Source: DASRSS01 sp963799045
GTDB lineage: Bacteria > Actinomycetota > Actinomycetes > Mycobacteriales > Jatrophihabitantaceae
Direction: 5' to 3'
DNA length: 64,000 bases
Assembly: GCA_963799045.1 (NCBI GenBank)
Contig: CAWCVN010000005.1
Coordinates: 806,001 to 870,000 of the forward strand
Positions 8,683 through 19,208 of the stretch are shown piece after piece. Positions within the stretch are counted from its first letter, which is position 1; every line of letters starts with the position of its first letter. Position numbers and translations under genes: made by a program. The notes beneath the pieces were generated by a model that worked only from the letters and a program-made list of their open reading frames with translations, searched no databases and was not told the origin of the DNA.

Positions 8683-9531
8683 ATGGCCGATCGGATCGCG
8701 GTCGTCACCGACTCCACGGCCGACCTGCCGCGGCAGCTGGTCGACGAGCTCGGCATCCGGGTGGTGCCGCTGGGTGTCCACATCGACGGGCGTACCGCCC
8801 TCGACGGCGTGGACATCACGCCCGACGAGTTGGCCGACGCGCTGCGTGCGAAGGCGGTCGTGACCACATCCCGGCCGTCACCGGCAGAGTTCGCCGCCGC
8901 CTACCGCGCCTGCCTGGACGCCGGCGCCACCCACGTCGTCTCGGTGCATCTCGCCGCGGCGCTGTCGGGCACGTGGGAGTCGGCGACCCTCGCCGCCCAG
9001 GACTTCGGCCACGGGGTGGTGCGCGTGGTCGACTCCCGGTCGACGGCTATGGGGCTGGGGTTCGCCGTGCTCGACGCGGCGCGTTCGGCATGCGGCGGTG
9101 CGTCGGCGGCGCAGGTGCAGGGCACGGCGACGGCCACGGTGGATCGCACCCGAACCATGTTCTACGTCGACACGCTCGAGTATCTGCGCCGCGGGGGGCG
9201 CATCGGCACGGCCACGGCGCTGCTGGCGACCTCGCTGTCGGTGAAACCGTTGCTGCAGATGGTCGAAGGGCATGTCGTGGCGATGGAGAAGGTGCGCACA
9301 CCGAGCAAGGCGTTGGCCCGGCTGGTGCAGCTGACGGCCGAAGCGGCCGGCGGCGGGGCGGTGGATCTGGCCGTGCACCACCTCGATGCACGGGAGCGGG
9401 CCGAGGTCGTCGCCGGGCAGCTGCGTGCCGCGCTGCCGAAGCTCGGCGAGCTATACGTGGCCGAGCTCGGAGCGGTCGTCGGTGCGCACCTCGGGCCCGG
9501 AGTGATCGGCACGGTCGTCGTCCGGCGATGA
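8683..9531 (+). CDS. DegV family fatty-acid-binding protein
   Basis: 282 residues from ATG 8683, opening with IAVVTDSTADLP, the DegV lipid-head-group-binding signature. A TSRPSPAEF segment and the YVDTLEYLRRGGRIG motif of the second domain follow. DegV proteins bind long-chain fatty acids and, in Firmicutes FakB, present them to the kinase FakA; the actinobacterial role is less clear. It matches Rv2417c by position (gpgP side on the left, comEA/comEC on the right). Its last 81 bases overlap the 3' end of the mannosyltransferase gene on the opposite strand. Confidence 0.9.
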   Translation: MADRIAVVTDSTADLPRQLVDELGIRVVPLGVHIDGRTALDGVDITPDELADALRAKAVVTTSRPSPAEFAAAYRACLDAGATHVVSVHLAAALSGTWESATLAAQDFGHGVVRVVDSRSTAMGLGFAVLDAARSACGGASAAQVQGTATATVDRTRTMFYVDTLEYLRRGGRIGTATALLATSLSVKPLLQMVEGHVVAMEKVRTPSKALARLVQLTAEAAGGGAVDLAVHHLDARERAEVVAGQLRAALPKLGELYVAELGAVVGAHLGPGVIGTVVVRR

Positions 9532-10974
9532 CACCCTGCGCAGCGCGAACCAGCACACCGCCACCGACGCGGCCACGATCAGCGGAGCCCACGGGCCGCT
9601 CTCCAAACCGAAGCCGTCCGGTGTGATCATGACGGCGAACATCAGCCCGACCGCCGCCAGCACCGACAGCGCCGAGCGGCCGGTGACGGCGAGACCGGCC
9701 AGCAGCAGGCCCCAGCAGTAGTACCAGGGCTGCACGGACGGCGCGAGCAGTGCCGTTGCGCCGAGGGCGGTCGCCAGGAGCCCCAGCGCCGCGGCCGTGC
9801 GGGCCGCGCGCACCGCGAGCAGCCACAGACCGACCAGGACCGCCACCGCGAGCGCCTCGCCCACGTTCCGGCAGGCGCGCATCACCGTGTCCACCGCCTT
9901 CAGCGGTGTGCCGTCGACGGCGTGGACGAACATCCCGACACCGGAGGGGAGCGAGAGCCAACTGACCCACTGCGCGTCCGCGTTCACCTGTCGCGTCCAG
10001 CCGAGTCCCAGCAGCGCGGCGGCGCTGCCGGCGCCCACCGTCGCCGCGCCGGTGACGCCCGCGACGGCCGTCGCGGCCAGCGCGGGGCGCAGCCGCCGGC
10101 CGTACCCGTTCGCGGACAGCCAGACGGGAACGGTGAACGCGACCACCACGGCGGCCGGCGACTTGACCAGGACCGCGGTGGTGGCCAGCGCTGCGCCGCA
10201 TGCAAGCATGCCGGGGCCCGGGCGGGCTGCCACGGCGAGCCCGCAGGCGGCCAGCCCGACCATGATCAGATCGTTGTGGCCGCCGCCGAGCCCCAGCACC
10301 AGAGTCAGCGGGCTGGCCAGCCCGAGCCACAGCGAGGTCGTCAGCCGTGGTGCCACCTGCGCACGGCGGGCCAGCTCGCCGAGCGCCCAGGCGCACATCG
10401 CTAGGCCGGCCGCCGCGGGCAGCCGCAGCAGCAGCGCCGCCACGGTCGGGTGCCCGCCGCTGAGCCAGTCGGCGAACTGGCTCAGTCGCAGCCACAACGG
10501 GCCGTACGGCGAGGGGCTGTGCACCCACCTGCCACTGACCTCCGCGGTGAACGAGCCGGGCACGGCGGCCGGCCCGCGCCGGTAGGGATCCAGGCCGTGC
10601 GCGAGCACGTTGCCCTGGGCGGCGTAGGCCCACAGGTCGCGGCCGAACGGGGCCGCGAGCAGAAACGGCGCGCCGGCGGCGGCGAGGAAACGGTGCAGGC
10701 GGCGGGCGTCGGTCGTCCGGCCCGCGCGCAGGACCGCCCGGCCGAGGGCCAGCCAGGCGATGCACAGCGTGGCGAGACCGAGGTAGAAGGCCGCGAACGG
10801 CACGACCCCGTGGGCCGGGAACCACCCGAACGGGCCGGGGCGGTCGTGCGCGAAGCGCACGGGTGTCGCCGCGACCCACCAGGACGCCGCGGCCATGAGC
10901 GCGCCGCCGGTCCCGGCCAACGCCACCACCGGGTCCGCCCTGCGGACACGCGGGATCGCTGCGGCGCTCATCAA
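9451..10974 (-). CDS. Polyprenol-phosphate-mannose-dependent mannosyltransferase-like membrane protein (MptB type)
   Basis: 507 residues with about 12 hydrophobic segments and the GT-C fold layout. Diagnostic stretches are FGRDLWAYAAQGNVLAHGLDPYRRGP and SPYGPLWLRLSQ in the first third and a QPWYYCW motif in the last third, as in the actinobacterial MptA/MptB family that extends lipomannan from polyprenol-phosphate-mannose at the plasma membrane. Two adjacent Met codons (10974 and 10971) can start it. The C-terminal tail of about 27 charged residues is encoded opposite degV. The gene is divergent from comEA. Family good; exact acceptor unknown. Confidence 0.75.
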   Translation of the reverse strand: MMSAAAIPRVRRADPVVALAGTGGALMAAASWWVAATPVRFAHDRPGPFGWFPAHGVVPFAAFYLGLATLCIAWLALGRAVLRAGRTTDARRLHRFLAAAGAPFLLAAPFGRDLWAYAAQGNVLAHGLDPYRRGPAAVPGSFTAEVSGRWVHSPSPYGPLWLRLSQFADWLSGGHPTVAALLLRLPAAAGLAMCAWALGELARRAQVAPRLTTSLWLGLASPLTLVLGLGGGHNDLIMVGLAACGLAVAARPGPGMLACGAALATTAVLVKSPAAVVVAFTVPVWLSANGYGRRLRPALAATAVAGVTGAATVGAGSAAALLGLGWTRQVNADAQWVSWLSLPSGVGMFVHAVDGTPLKAVDTVMRACRNVGEALAVAVLVGLWLLAVRAARTAAALGLLATALGATALLAPSVQPWYYCWGLLLAGLAVTGRSALSVLAAVGLMFAVMITPDGFGLESGPWAPLIVAASVAVCWFALRRVSSPDDDRADHSGPEVRTDDRSELGHV

Positions 10975-11123
10975 TGCGCAACGCTACCGGCGTGCGGGCG
11001 GCGCGACGCCGCTAGCACGTGCGGGCGACGGCGGCGCGACGCGTGTCCACAGCGCGGTGTGTCGTCCACACCCGGTCCACGGAGTCTGCGCGACGGCGGA
11101 CGGAGCGCCTAGCGTCGCCGCTC

Positions 11124-11987
11124 GTGCGAGAGTCTCGACCCGGACGGGGGGAGCGCGGCCGGATCGCGTCCCGGGTGCATGTGCTGCTGGCCGGCGAGCC
11201 GCTGGCCGGCGGGCCCGTGCCCGGCGGGCCCGTGCCCGCCGAGCCCGCCATGGACGCCTGGCTGCCCGGTGACGGGGCGGACGCCTCGCGAGCGGGCGCC
11301 CTGCAGCCGGACGCGCTGCAGCCGGGCGCCCCGTCGGCCCGTCGGGTGCGGTGGGCCCCGGATCGGCGGGCCGTGGCGATGGTGGCCATCGCCGTCCTGG
11401 TCGCGGCGGTGGCCACCATCTGGTGGGTGCTCTCGAGCCGCCCGCGCCAGATCGCCGTGCAGTCCGCCGGGCCCGGTGGTGACACCGCCACGGTCGCGGT
11501 CGGCTCCGCGAGCCCGCTGGTCGGTGCCGCGGGCTCACCGACGCGTTCCGCGACACATGCTTCAGCGGCGCCGGTGGTCGTGGACGTGGCCGGGAAGGTG
11601 CGCCGCCCCGGGGTCTACGAACTGGCTGCCGGTTCCCGGGTGATCGACGCCCTGCGCGCGGCGGGCGGTGTGCGACATGGCGTGTCGACCACGACGTTGA
11701 ACCTCGCCGCGCGGGTCAGCGACGGTGAGCAGGTCGTGGTCGGCGCCGCGGGCGCGGGCCTGCCCGGTCCGGCCGGCAGCGGCAGTCCAGCCACCGCCAC
11801 CGTGCCGCTGAACACGGCCACGCTGCAGCAGCTCGAGACGCTGCCCGGCGTCGGCCCCGTGCTGGCGCAGCGGATCCTCGATTGGCGCACCCAGCACGGG
11901 CAGTTCAACTCGGTGTCGCAGCTCGATGAGGTGAGCGGCATCGGTCCGGCCACCTTCGCCGATCTCCGCGGCCGGGTCACGCTGTGA
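11124..11987 (+). CDS. comEA: ComEA-like DNA-binding protein
   Basis: About 287 residues: a long Ala/Gly/Pro-rich cytoplasmic N-terminus, one membrane segment (VAMVAIAVLVAAVATIWWVL), an SLBB domain beginning VVVDVAGKVRRPGVYEL, and a C-terminal helix-hairpin-helix pair (LNTATLQQLETLPGVGPVLA, then SGIGPATFADLRG). ComEA binds incoming double-stranded DNA at the membrane surface. The start is uncertain: GTG 11124 is chosen, but ATG 11019 in the same frame would add 35 Arg-rich residues. Its stop overlaps the GTG of comEC by four bases (GTGA), so translation is coupled. Confidence 0.88.
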   Translation: MRESRPGRGERGRIASRVHVLLAGEPLAGGPVPGGPVPAEPAMDAWLPGDGADASRAGALQPDALQPGAPSARRVRWAPDRRAVAMVAIAVLVAAVATIWWVLSSRPRQIAVQSAGPGGDTATVAVGSASPLVGAAGSPTRSATHASAAPVVVDVAGKVRRPGVYELAAGSRVIDALRAAGGVRHGVSTTTLNLAARVSDGEQVVVGAAGAGLPGPAGSGSPATATVPLNTATLQQLETLPGVGPVLAQRILDWRTQHGQFNSVSQLDEVSGIGPATFADLRGRVTL

Positions 11988-14335
11988 CCGCCGCCTCGCT
12001 CCGTGGTGTCGCCGCCGGCGTGGACGTGCGGCTGGCGCTCGGCGCCGCCGTGGCGTGGCTGGCGGTGGCGCTGTGCCTGCAGCGGGCCACGGGCACGGTG
12101 CTGGCGGTGGCCGTGACCGCCGCGGCCGTCGGCCTGGCCACGGCGGCGCTGGCCGCGCGGGGAAGCCAGGCCGCAGCGGCGGTGTCGATGGCCGCGATGT
12201 GCACGGCGCTGGTGCTCGTGCCCTACGCCGGCAGGCTCGCTCATGCCCGCGCGTCCCCGCTGCTCCGACTGGCGGCGCGACACACCGCTGTCACGCTCGA
12301 CCTCACGGTCCGGGCCGACCCGCGGCCGCTGGCCGCGAAGGGCGTGGCCGGGGTGCCCCGCGTGGGTGTGGACACCTCCGGCGAGAGGGTGTGGGTCGCA
12401 GGGAGGAGCCACCGGGTCGGCGGGGACGTGTTCGTGCTGGCGCCCGCCGAGGGCTGGCGCGACCTGCTGCCCGGTCAGCGGCTGCGGGTCGACGGGCTGC
12501 TTCAACCGTCCCTGGAGCGGGACACGGCGGTCACCTTGTCGGCCCGCTCGCCGCCGCTGCTGCGGGGCCGGCCGCCGTGGTGGCAACGGGCCGCCGGTGC
12601 GGTGCGGGCCGACCTGCGGCGCGCGTGCGCCGGCCTGCCACCCGCGGTTCGCGGGCTGCTGCCGGGCCTCGTCGACGGCGACGTCAGCGGAATGGACCCG
12701 GTGCTGACCCAGCGGTTCCGCATCGCCGGGCTGACCCACCTGACGGCCGTATCGGGAACCAACTGCTCGATCCTGGTCGGAGCCGTGCTGTTGGCGCTCA
12801 CCCGGCTGGGCACGCGGCGCTGGGTGTGTGCGGTCACCGGCTGCCTCGTGGTGGTCGGCTTCGTGGTGGTCGCCCGCCCGTCGCCGAGCGTGTTGCGGGC
12901 GGCGGTGATGGGCGTGCTCACGCTGGCGGCATTGGGCGCGGGCCGGCCCAAGCAGGTGCTTCCCGCGCTCTCCGCGGCCGTCGTCGGTCTGCTGCTGTGG
13001 AACCCGGACCTCGCGGCCGACGCCGGCTTCGTGATGTCGGTGCTCGCGACGGCGGCGATCGTGCTGGTGGCGCCGGGGTGGGCGCGGGCGCTTCGGCGGC
13101 GGCGGGTTCCGCCGCTGCTGGCCGAGGGGGTCGCGGTGGCCGCCGCGGCGCACGCGGTCACCGCCCCGGTCATCGCGGCGATCTCCGGCCGAGTGAGCCT
13201 GGTGGCGGTGCCGGCGAACGTGCTCGCCGAACCCGTGGTCGCCCTCACCACCGTGCTCGGGTTCCTCGCCGCCGTCCTCGCGCCGCTGTCGATGGCGTTG
13301 GGGGCCTCGGTGGCCTGGCTGGCCGGCTGGCCGACCCGGTGGCTGGTGTGGGTGGGCGAGTGGCTCGGCGGCCTGCACGGCGCCGCCCTGCCCTGGCCCG
13401 CTGGCCTGCGGGGCGGTCTCCTGCTGCTCGTCGTCGTGACCGGGCTGATGGTCCTCGCCCGGAACCGGGGTCCCCGCCGTGTGCTGGCCGGCGTCGCGGC
13501 GGCCGCGTTGGTCGTGCAGATCCCGGCGCGCACGGCGCTGTCCGGGTGGCCGCCGCCGGGCTGGCTGTTCGTCGCCTGCGACATCGGCCAGGGCGATGCC
13601 TTGGTGCTCAACGCCGGGCCGCACAACGCCGTCGAGATCGACGACGGCCCGGATCCGGTGCCGGTCGACAGGTGCCTGCGCGAGCTGGGCGTAAGCCGGA
13701 TCCCGTTGCTCGTGTTCACCCACTACCACCTCGACCACGTCGGCGGCACGGCCGGAGCGATCCGCGGCCGGGAGGTGGGGCAGGTCGTGGCCGGACCGCT
13801 GCTCGAGCCGCGGACCGGGGTGCAGTTGGTCCACGACGCGCTCGACCCGAGGGGACTGCGGGTGAGCACGCCCGCGCCGGAAACCCGGCTGGACGTCGGG
13901 GCGGTCCGCCTCGAGGTGCTCGGCCCGGCGGCCGCGATGCACGGCACCCGGTCGGACCCGAACAACTCCTCGCTGGTCATCCGCGCGACCGTGCACGGAG
14001 TCCGCATCCTGCTCACCGGCGACGCCGAGATCGAGGAACAGCAGGCCCTGCGGGCCACCGGCGCCGATCTGAGCGCGGACGTGCTCAAGGTCCCGCATCA
14101 TGGCTCGGCCTACTCCGATGCCGGGTTCCTCGCCGCCGTGCACGCCCGGGTCGCGGTGATCTCGGTCGGCGCCCGGAACGACTACGGTCAGCCCTCGCCG
14201 CACCTGCTCGGCATGCTCGCCCGCCTCGCCGTGCCCACCTACCGCACCGACCTCGACGGCGACGTCGCCTTCTGCGGCACGGCCGAGCACCTCAGCGTGG
14301 TCGAGCACGGACGCGTCGCGAGCGGCGTGCCGTGA
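11984..14335 (+). CDS. comEC: ComEC/Rec2 DNA-uptake channel protein
   Basis: 783 residues. It contains an N-terminal hydrophobic region with an OB-fold-like domain, the competence transmembrane core with GLTHLTAVSGTNCSILVG, and a C-terminal metallo-beta-lactamase domain with FTHYHLDHVGG and VPHHGSAYSD. ComEC forms the inner-membrane channel for single-stranded DNA and probably degrades the other strand. The GTG start overlaps the comEA stop. Length is standard. Presence in Actinobacteria is widespread although competence is rarely shown. Confidence 0.93.
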   Translation: MTAASLRGVAAGVDVRLALGAAVAWLAVALCLQRATGTVLAVAVTAAAVGLATAALAARGSQAAAAVSMAAMCTALVLVPYAGRLAHARASPLLRLAARHTAVTLDLTVRADPRPLAAKGVAGVPRVGVDTSGERVWVAGRSHRVGGDVFVLAPAEGWRDLLPGQRLRVDGLLQPSLERDTAVTLSARSPPLLRGRPPWWQRAAGAVRADLRRACAGLPPAVRGLLPGLVDGDVSGMDPVLTQRFRIAGLTHLTAVSGTNCSILVGAVLLALTRLGTRRWVCAVTGCLVVVGFVVVARPSPSVLRAAVMGVLTLAALGAGRPKQVLPALSAAVVGLLLWNPDLAADAGFVMSVLATAAIVLVAPGWARALRRRRVPPLLAEGVAVAAAAHAVTAPVIAAISGRVSLVAVPANVLAEPVVALTTVLGFLAAVLAPLSMALGASVAWLAGWPTRWLVWVGEWLGGLHGAALPWPAGLRGGLLLLVVVTGLMVLARNRGPRRVLAGVAAAALVVQIPARTALSGWPPPGWLFVACDIGQGDALVLNAGPHNAVEIDDGPDPVPVDRCLRELGVSRIPLLVFTHYHLDHVGGTAGAIRGREVGQVVAGPLLEPRTGVQLVHDALDPRGLRVSTPAPETRLDVGAVRLEVLGPAAAMHGTRSDPNNSSLVIRATVHGVRILLTGDAEIEEQQALRATGADLSADVLKVPHHGSAYSDAGFLAAVHARVAVISVGARNDYGQPSPHLLGMLARLAVPTYRTDLDGDVAFCGTAEHLSVVEHGRVASGVP

Positions 14336-14400
14336 ATCCGGCGAGCCGACGAGCCCCGGCCCGCCACCGCGGTGTCCGCGGGCGGTGCGAGTATGGGCGC

Positions 14401-15393
14401 ATGCCAGCGCGCCCCGTCACCGCCGACGACCTGCCCGAGCCGCTGCCCGGCCTGGTGCTGCTCGTCGGCGACGAGGAGCTGCTCGTCGGACGCGCCGTCG
14501 CCGCCCTGTCCGCGGCCGCCCGTCGCCAGCAGCCCGAGGTGACCGAGAGCGAGCTGGTCGGCGGCGCCATCGACGGAGGCGAGCTGCACGAGGCGCTGGG
14601 CCCGTCGCTGTTCGGCGACGCCCGGCTGGTCGTGATCCGTGCGGCGCACGACGTCAGGGCGGCGGCGCTGACGGCCCTGACCCCCTACCTGCAGCAGCCG
14701 ACCGAGTCGGTCACGCTGGTCGTGCAGCACGCCGGCGGGGCGAAGGGCAAAGCCGTCCTCGAGACCGCGCGCAAGGCCAAGGCGCTGGAGATCGGCTGCG
14801 CACAGTTGACCAAGCCGGCCGAGCGGATGGACTTCGTCCGGGCGGAGGTGCGCAGCGGCGGCGGGCGGATCGCGCCGGATGCGCTCGAGGCACTGGTGGA
14901 GGCGGTGGGCAGCGACCTGCGCGAGCTGGCCGCGGCCGCCGCCCAGCTGGTCGGCGACTGCGGCGGTGACGTCGGCCTCGACGCGGTCCGTGCCTACTAC
15001 CGCGGCCGGGCCGACATCACCGGCTGGGCGGTCGCCGAACAGGTGATGGCAGGCAACGCGCAGGCCGCCGTCGAGGCGCTGCGGCATGCGCTGGCCGAGG
15101 GCGTCGCGCACGTGCTGATCGCCGATGCCCTCTTCGACGGCGTCCACACCCTCGCCCGGGTCGCGTCCGCGGGCCGCGGGGACGCCTACGCCCTCGCCCG
15201 CGAGCTGGGCATGCCGGCCTGGAAGATCCGCAAGGCGCAGGGACAGATGCGGGGCTGGGACGAGCAGGGAGTGCGTGCCGCGCTCGGGATGGTCGCCGGG
15301 CTCAACGCCGACGTCAAGGGAGCAGCGGCCGACTCCGGCTACGCGCTCGAACGGAGCGTGCGTTCGCTCCTGGGGGCTCGCCGCGGACGCTAG
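14401..15393 (+). CDS. holA: DNA polymerase III subunit delta
   Basis: 330 residues from ATG 14401. Delta opens the beta clamp within the clamp-loader complex. Visible features are the N-terminal LVLLVGDEELLVGRAV, a LFGDARLVVIRAAHDV strand, the degenerate AAA+ middle, and the C-terminal collar with MPAWKIRKAQGQMRGW. It follows comEC by 65 bp, the common actinobacterial order comEA-comEC-holA-rpsT. Its TAG stop is already inside the first unit of the 16-bp tandem repeat at 15390. Confidence 0.92.
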   Translation: MPARPVTADDLPEPLPGLVLLVGDEELLVGRAVAALSAAARRQQPEVTESELVGGAIDGGELHEALGPSLFGDARLVVIRAAHDVRAAALTALTPYLQQPTESVTLVVQHAGGAKGKAVLETARKAKALEIGCAQLTKPAERMDFVRAEVRSGGGRIAPDALEALVEAVGSDLRELAAAAAQLVGDCGGDVGLDAVRAYYRGRADITGWAVAEQVMAGNAQAAVEALRHALAEGVAHVLIADALFDGVHTLARVASAGRGDAYALARELGMPAWKIRKAQGQMRGWDEQGVRAALGMVAGLNADVKGAAADSGYALERSVRSLLGARRGR

Positions 15394-15502
15394 CCGGCGG
15401 GAAACCTAGCCGGCGGGAAACCTAGCCGGCGGGAAACCTAGCCGGCGGGAAACCTAGCGGAGCCGGCGGAAACCTAGCCGGCGGGAAACCTAGCCGGCGG
15501 GG
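15390..15502. repeat. 16-bp tandem repeat array between holA and rpsT
   Basis: About seven head-to-tail units of ctagccggcgggaaac fill the 113 bases between the convergent genes. One unit (15454-15473) is a 20-bp variant. The last unit is partial. Each unit contains the palindrome gccggc. There are no spacers between units, so it is a simple tandem array, perhaps with a termination role. Confidence 0.9.
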
Positions 15503-15519
15503 TGCGCAGTCGCGGGCGC

Positions 15520-15780
15520 TCAGACGGCGTTGGCGCGCCGCGCCATGGCGGACTTCTTGTTCGCCGCCTGGTTGGCGTGGATCACACCCTTGCTGACGGC
15601 CTTGTCCAGCTGGCGGGAGGCGGAGACCAGGGCCCGCTGGGTGGCCTCCTGGTCGCCCGTCTCGGCCGTATCCCGGAAGTGGCGGATCGCGGTCTTGAGC
15701 GAGGACTTGACGCTCTTGTTCCGCAGCCGCGCCTTCTCGTTGGTGCGGATGCGCTTGATCTGGGACTTGATGTTCGCCAC
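15520..15780 (-). CDS. rpsT: 30S ribosomal protein S20
   Basis: 86 residues, MANIKSQIKRIRTNEKAR at the start and AANKKSAMARR near the end, the full S20 family length. S20 is a primary binder of 16S rRNA. It is convergent with holA, as in mycobacteria. The stop TGA is at 15520-15522, just beyond the tandem repeat. The 155 bp upstream to the next gene would hold its promoter. Confidence 0.97.
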   Translation of the reverse strand: MANIKSQIKRIRTNEKARLRNKSVKSSLKTAIRHFRDTAETGDQEATQRALVSASRQLDKAVSKGVIHANQAANKKSAMARRANAV

Positions 15781-15935
15781 GAAAAAGCCTCTGTGTTCGC
15801 TCAGATTGGTCAGCAGGTCGCCGAGTCCGCCTGCCGCAAGACAGCGGCGGACAACCTCGCCAGGCTACCAGGGCGGCAAGCGACCGCCCAAATTCCGGGG
15901 CCTGAACCCCGGGGCCTGGGCTCTCCCCACCTCGC

Positions 15936-16304
15936 TCAGCTCTCGCGGATGCTGACCAGCTCGTACTTCGTGTACAGGTAGGTCCGGACCCCATCCTCGC
16001 CGCTGACGACGTCGCGCAGCGGCACCTCATCGTCGCCGTCGAGGACGGTCGCCTGCCCGTCGACGAAGAACACGCCCGAGTCGACCGGCGCCAGGTCGGT
16101 CAGCTCGACCACGACGTAGCGGCCCTCCACCGAAGCCACCAGTTCGCGCAGCTCGCCCTGGGTGCCGGGAACGGTGCTCGCGCTGGTGTGCACGGCGACG
16201 ACCTCCTGCCAGTCCTGCTCGCTCGGGTCGGTGTTGATCAGGTCGCCCTTGCGCAGCGATGCGGCGGGAATGCGGTATTCGACAGCGGCTCGCGGATCAC
16301 TCAT
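15936..16304 (-). CDS. Conserved hypothetical acidic protein
   Basis: 122 residues, no membrane segment or signal peptide. Visible motifs include VEYRIPAASLRKGDLINTDP and a C-terminal GVRTYLYTKYELVSIRES. The profile suggests a small all-beta domain, but I do not recognise a named family. It lies between rpsT (same strand, downstream) and lepA (divergent); the 52-bp gap to the lepA start must hold both promoters or both 5' ends. Codon use resembles that of its neighbours. Confidence 0.7.
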   Translation of the reverse strand: MSDPRAAVEYRIPAASLRKGDLINTDPSEQDWQEVVAVHTSASTVPGTQGELRELVASVEGRYVVVELTDLAPVDSGVFFVDGQATVLDGDDEVPLRDVVSGEDGVRTYLYTKYELVSIRES

Positions 16305-16356
16305 GGGCTACATCCTTGCTGATCGGCGGGCACTCCGCGCATGGGACCATGGAGGC

Positions 16357-18192
<1,836 letters not shown>

Positions 18193-18206
18193 CGCCCCTC
18201 CCGCGA

Positions 18207-18587
18207 TCAGGTCTGCTCGGGTCGGTGGCAGACGGCTTCGACGTTGTTGCCGTCCGGATCACGGACGAACGCACCGTAGTAGTCCGGGTGGTACTCCGGC
18301 CACAGCCGCGGTTCGTGCAGCACGGCCGCGCCGGTCGCCACCGCGGCGGCGAAGAACGCGTCGACCCCGGCGCGGTCGGCCGCGGTGAACGCGAGGTGGG
18401 TCTCGCGGAAGCCGTCGCCGGTGTGTTGGCGGCCCACCCAGAATTCCGGATGGTCGTCGCTGCCGTAGCCGATGCCCTCCTCGCCGAACTGCATCACCCG
18501 GCGGCCGCCGAGCGGAGCCAGCGCGGCGTCGTAGAAGGCGGCGGAGGCGGCGATGTCCGCGCACTGGATCGAGACGTGATCGAGCAT
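18207..18587 (-). CDS. VOC (glyoxalase/bleomycin-resistance) family protein
   Basis: 126 residues with a single VOC module: MLDHVSIQCADIAASAAFYDAAL at the start, EFWVGRQ, a THLAF strand and the terminal VRDPDGNNVEAVCH. The spacing of His4, the mid-domain histidine and the terminal Glu fits metal ligands of the fold. Substrate is unknown; family members are often lyases or dioxygenases. It is the last gene of a minus-strand run (20967 to 18207) with the 2H phosphoesterase 39 bp upstream. Confidence 0.85.
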   Translation of the reverse strand: MLDHVSIQCADIAASAAFYDAALAPLGGRRVMQFGEEGIGYGSDDHPEFWVGRQHTGDGFRETHLAFTAADRAGVDAFFAAAVATGAAVLHEPRLWPEYHPDYYGAFVRDPDGNNVEAVCHRPEQT

Positions 18588-18626
18588 GCCCGTATCCTCG
18601 CGCGGCCCGGCGCTGCGCGCATCGAC

Positions 18627-19208
18627 CTAAAGACCCCAGTCGTCGGGCGCAGCCAGCGCCGCGTAGCCGATGTCGCCGCGGCCGCCCACCAGGATGGTGG
18701 CCAGCCCCTGCACGCAGCCGTGGATCGGCCGGTAGCCGTCGGTGACCGTGGCCTGCACCTCACGCAGCTGCGGCTTGGGCACGCGGGTGGCGAGCGTGCA
18801 GTGCGGCACCCAGAGCCGGGGGGAGCTGCGTTCGCCGAACGCCGGCGGCCACCCGGCGCGGTTGAGCTCGCCGAAGGCGGCGCGCTGCAGCGCGCCGAGC
18901 CGACGGCTCGGTGCCGGACCGAGCCACAGCGCGCCGGCGCGGCCGAAGCGCCCTACCTCGGTGAGCGCGATCGGCACCGGCGCGTGCCTGGCCGCGACTC
19001 GCTCGGCGACGGCCAGCACGCGCGCCAGCTCGTCGTCACCGCTCGCACCGCCGCCGAGCCGGGCGGCGGTGAGGGACAGGTGCGGGCGGTGCGGCGGCCG
19101 GTCCGGGAGTTCGATGCCGGCCGCGCGCACCCGTTCCCGCACCGCATAGATCGCCTCGTCGGTCGCCGCGTCGAAGGCCGCGCACACGACCGCGGTGACC
19201 GTGGCCAT
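18627..19208 (-). CDS. 2H phosphoesterase / 2'-5' RNA ligase-like protein
   Basis: 193 residues carrying the two H-x-S/T-x motifs that define the fold: RPHLSLTA (residues about 41-48) and WVPHCTLATR (about 133-142). Members hydrolyse 2',3'-cyclic phosphates or join RNA 2'-5'; the substrate here is unknown. The ATG at 19208 directly abuts the TAG stop of the upstream reductase with no gap, so the two are cotranslated. Confidence 0.85.
   Translation of the reverse strand: MATVTAVVCAAFDAATDEAIYAVRERVRAAGIELPDRPPHRPHLSLTAARLGGGASGDDELARVLAVAERVAARHAPVPIALTEVGRFGRAGALWLGPAPSRRLGALQRAAFGELNRAGWPPAFGERSSPRLWVPHCTLATRVPKPQLREVQATVTDGYRPIHGCVQGLATILVGGRGDIGYAALAAPDDWGL

Noticed and set aside
11615..14308. 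897-residue minus-strand open frame opposite comEA/comEC
   Set aside because: His/Arg/Gly-rich antisense shadow with no domain.
12055..15393. 1,112-residue open frame through comEC and holA
   Set aside because: Only its last third (from 14401) is real (holA). The rest is the Arg/Gly-rich shadow of comEC in a very GC-rich region.
15390..15502. Possible CRISPR array
   Set aside because: Units abut without unique spacers and no cas gene is present; a simple tandem repeat.
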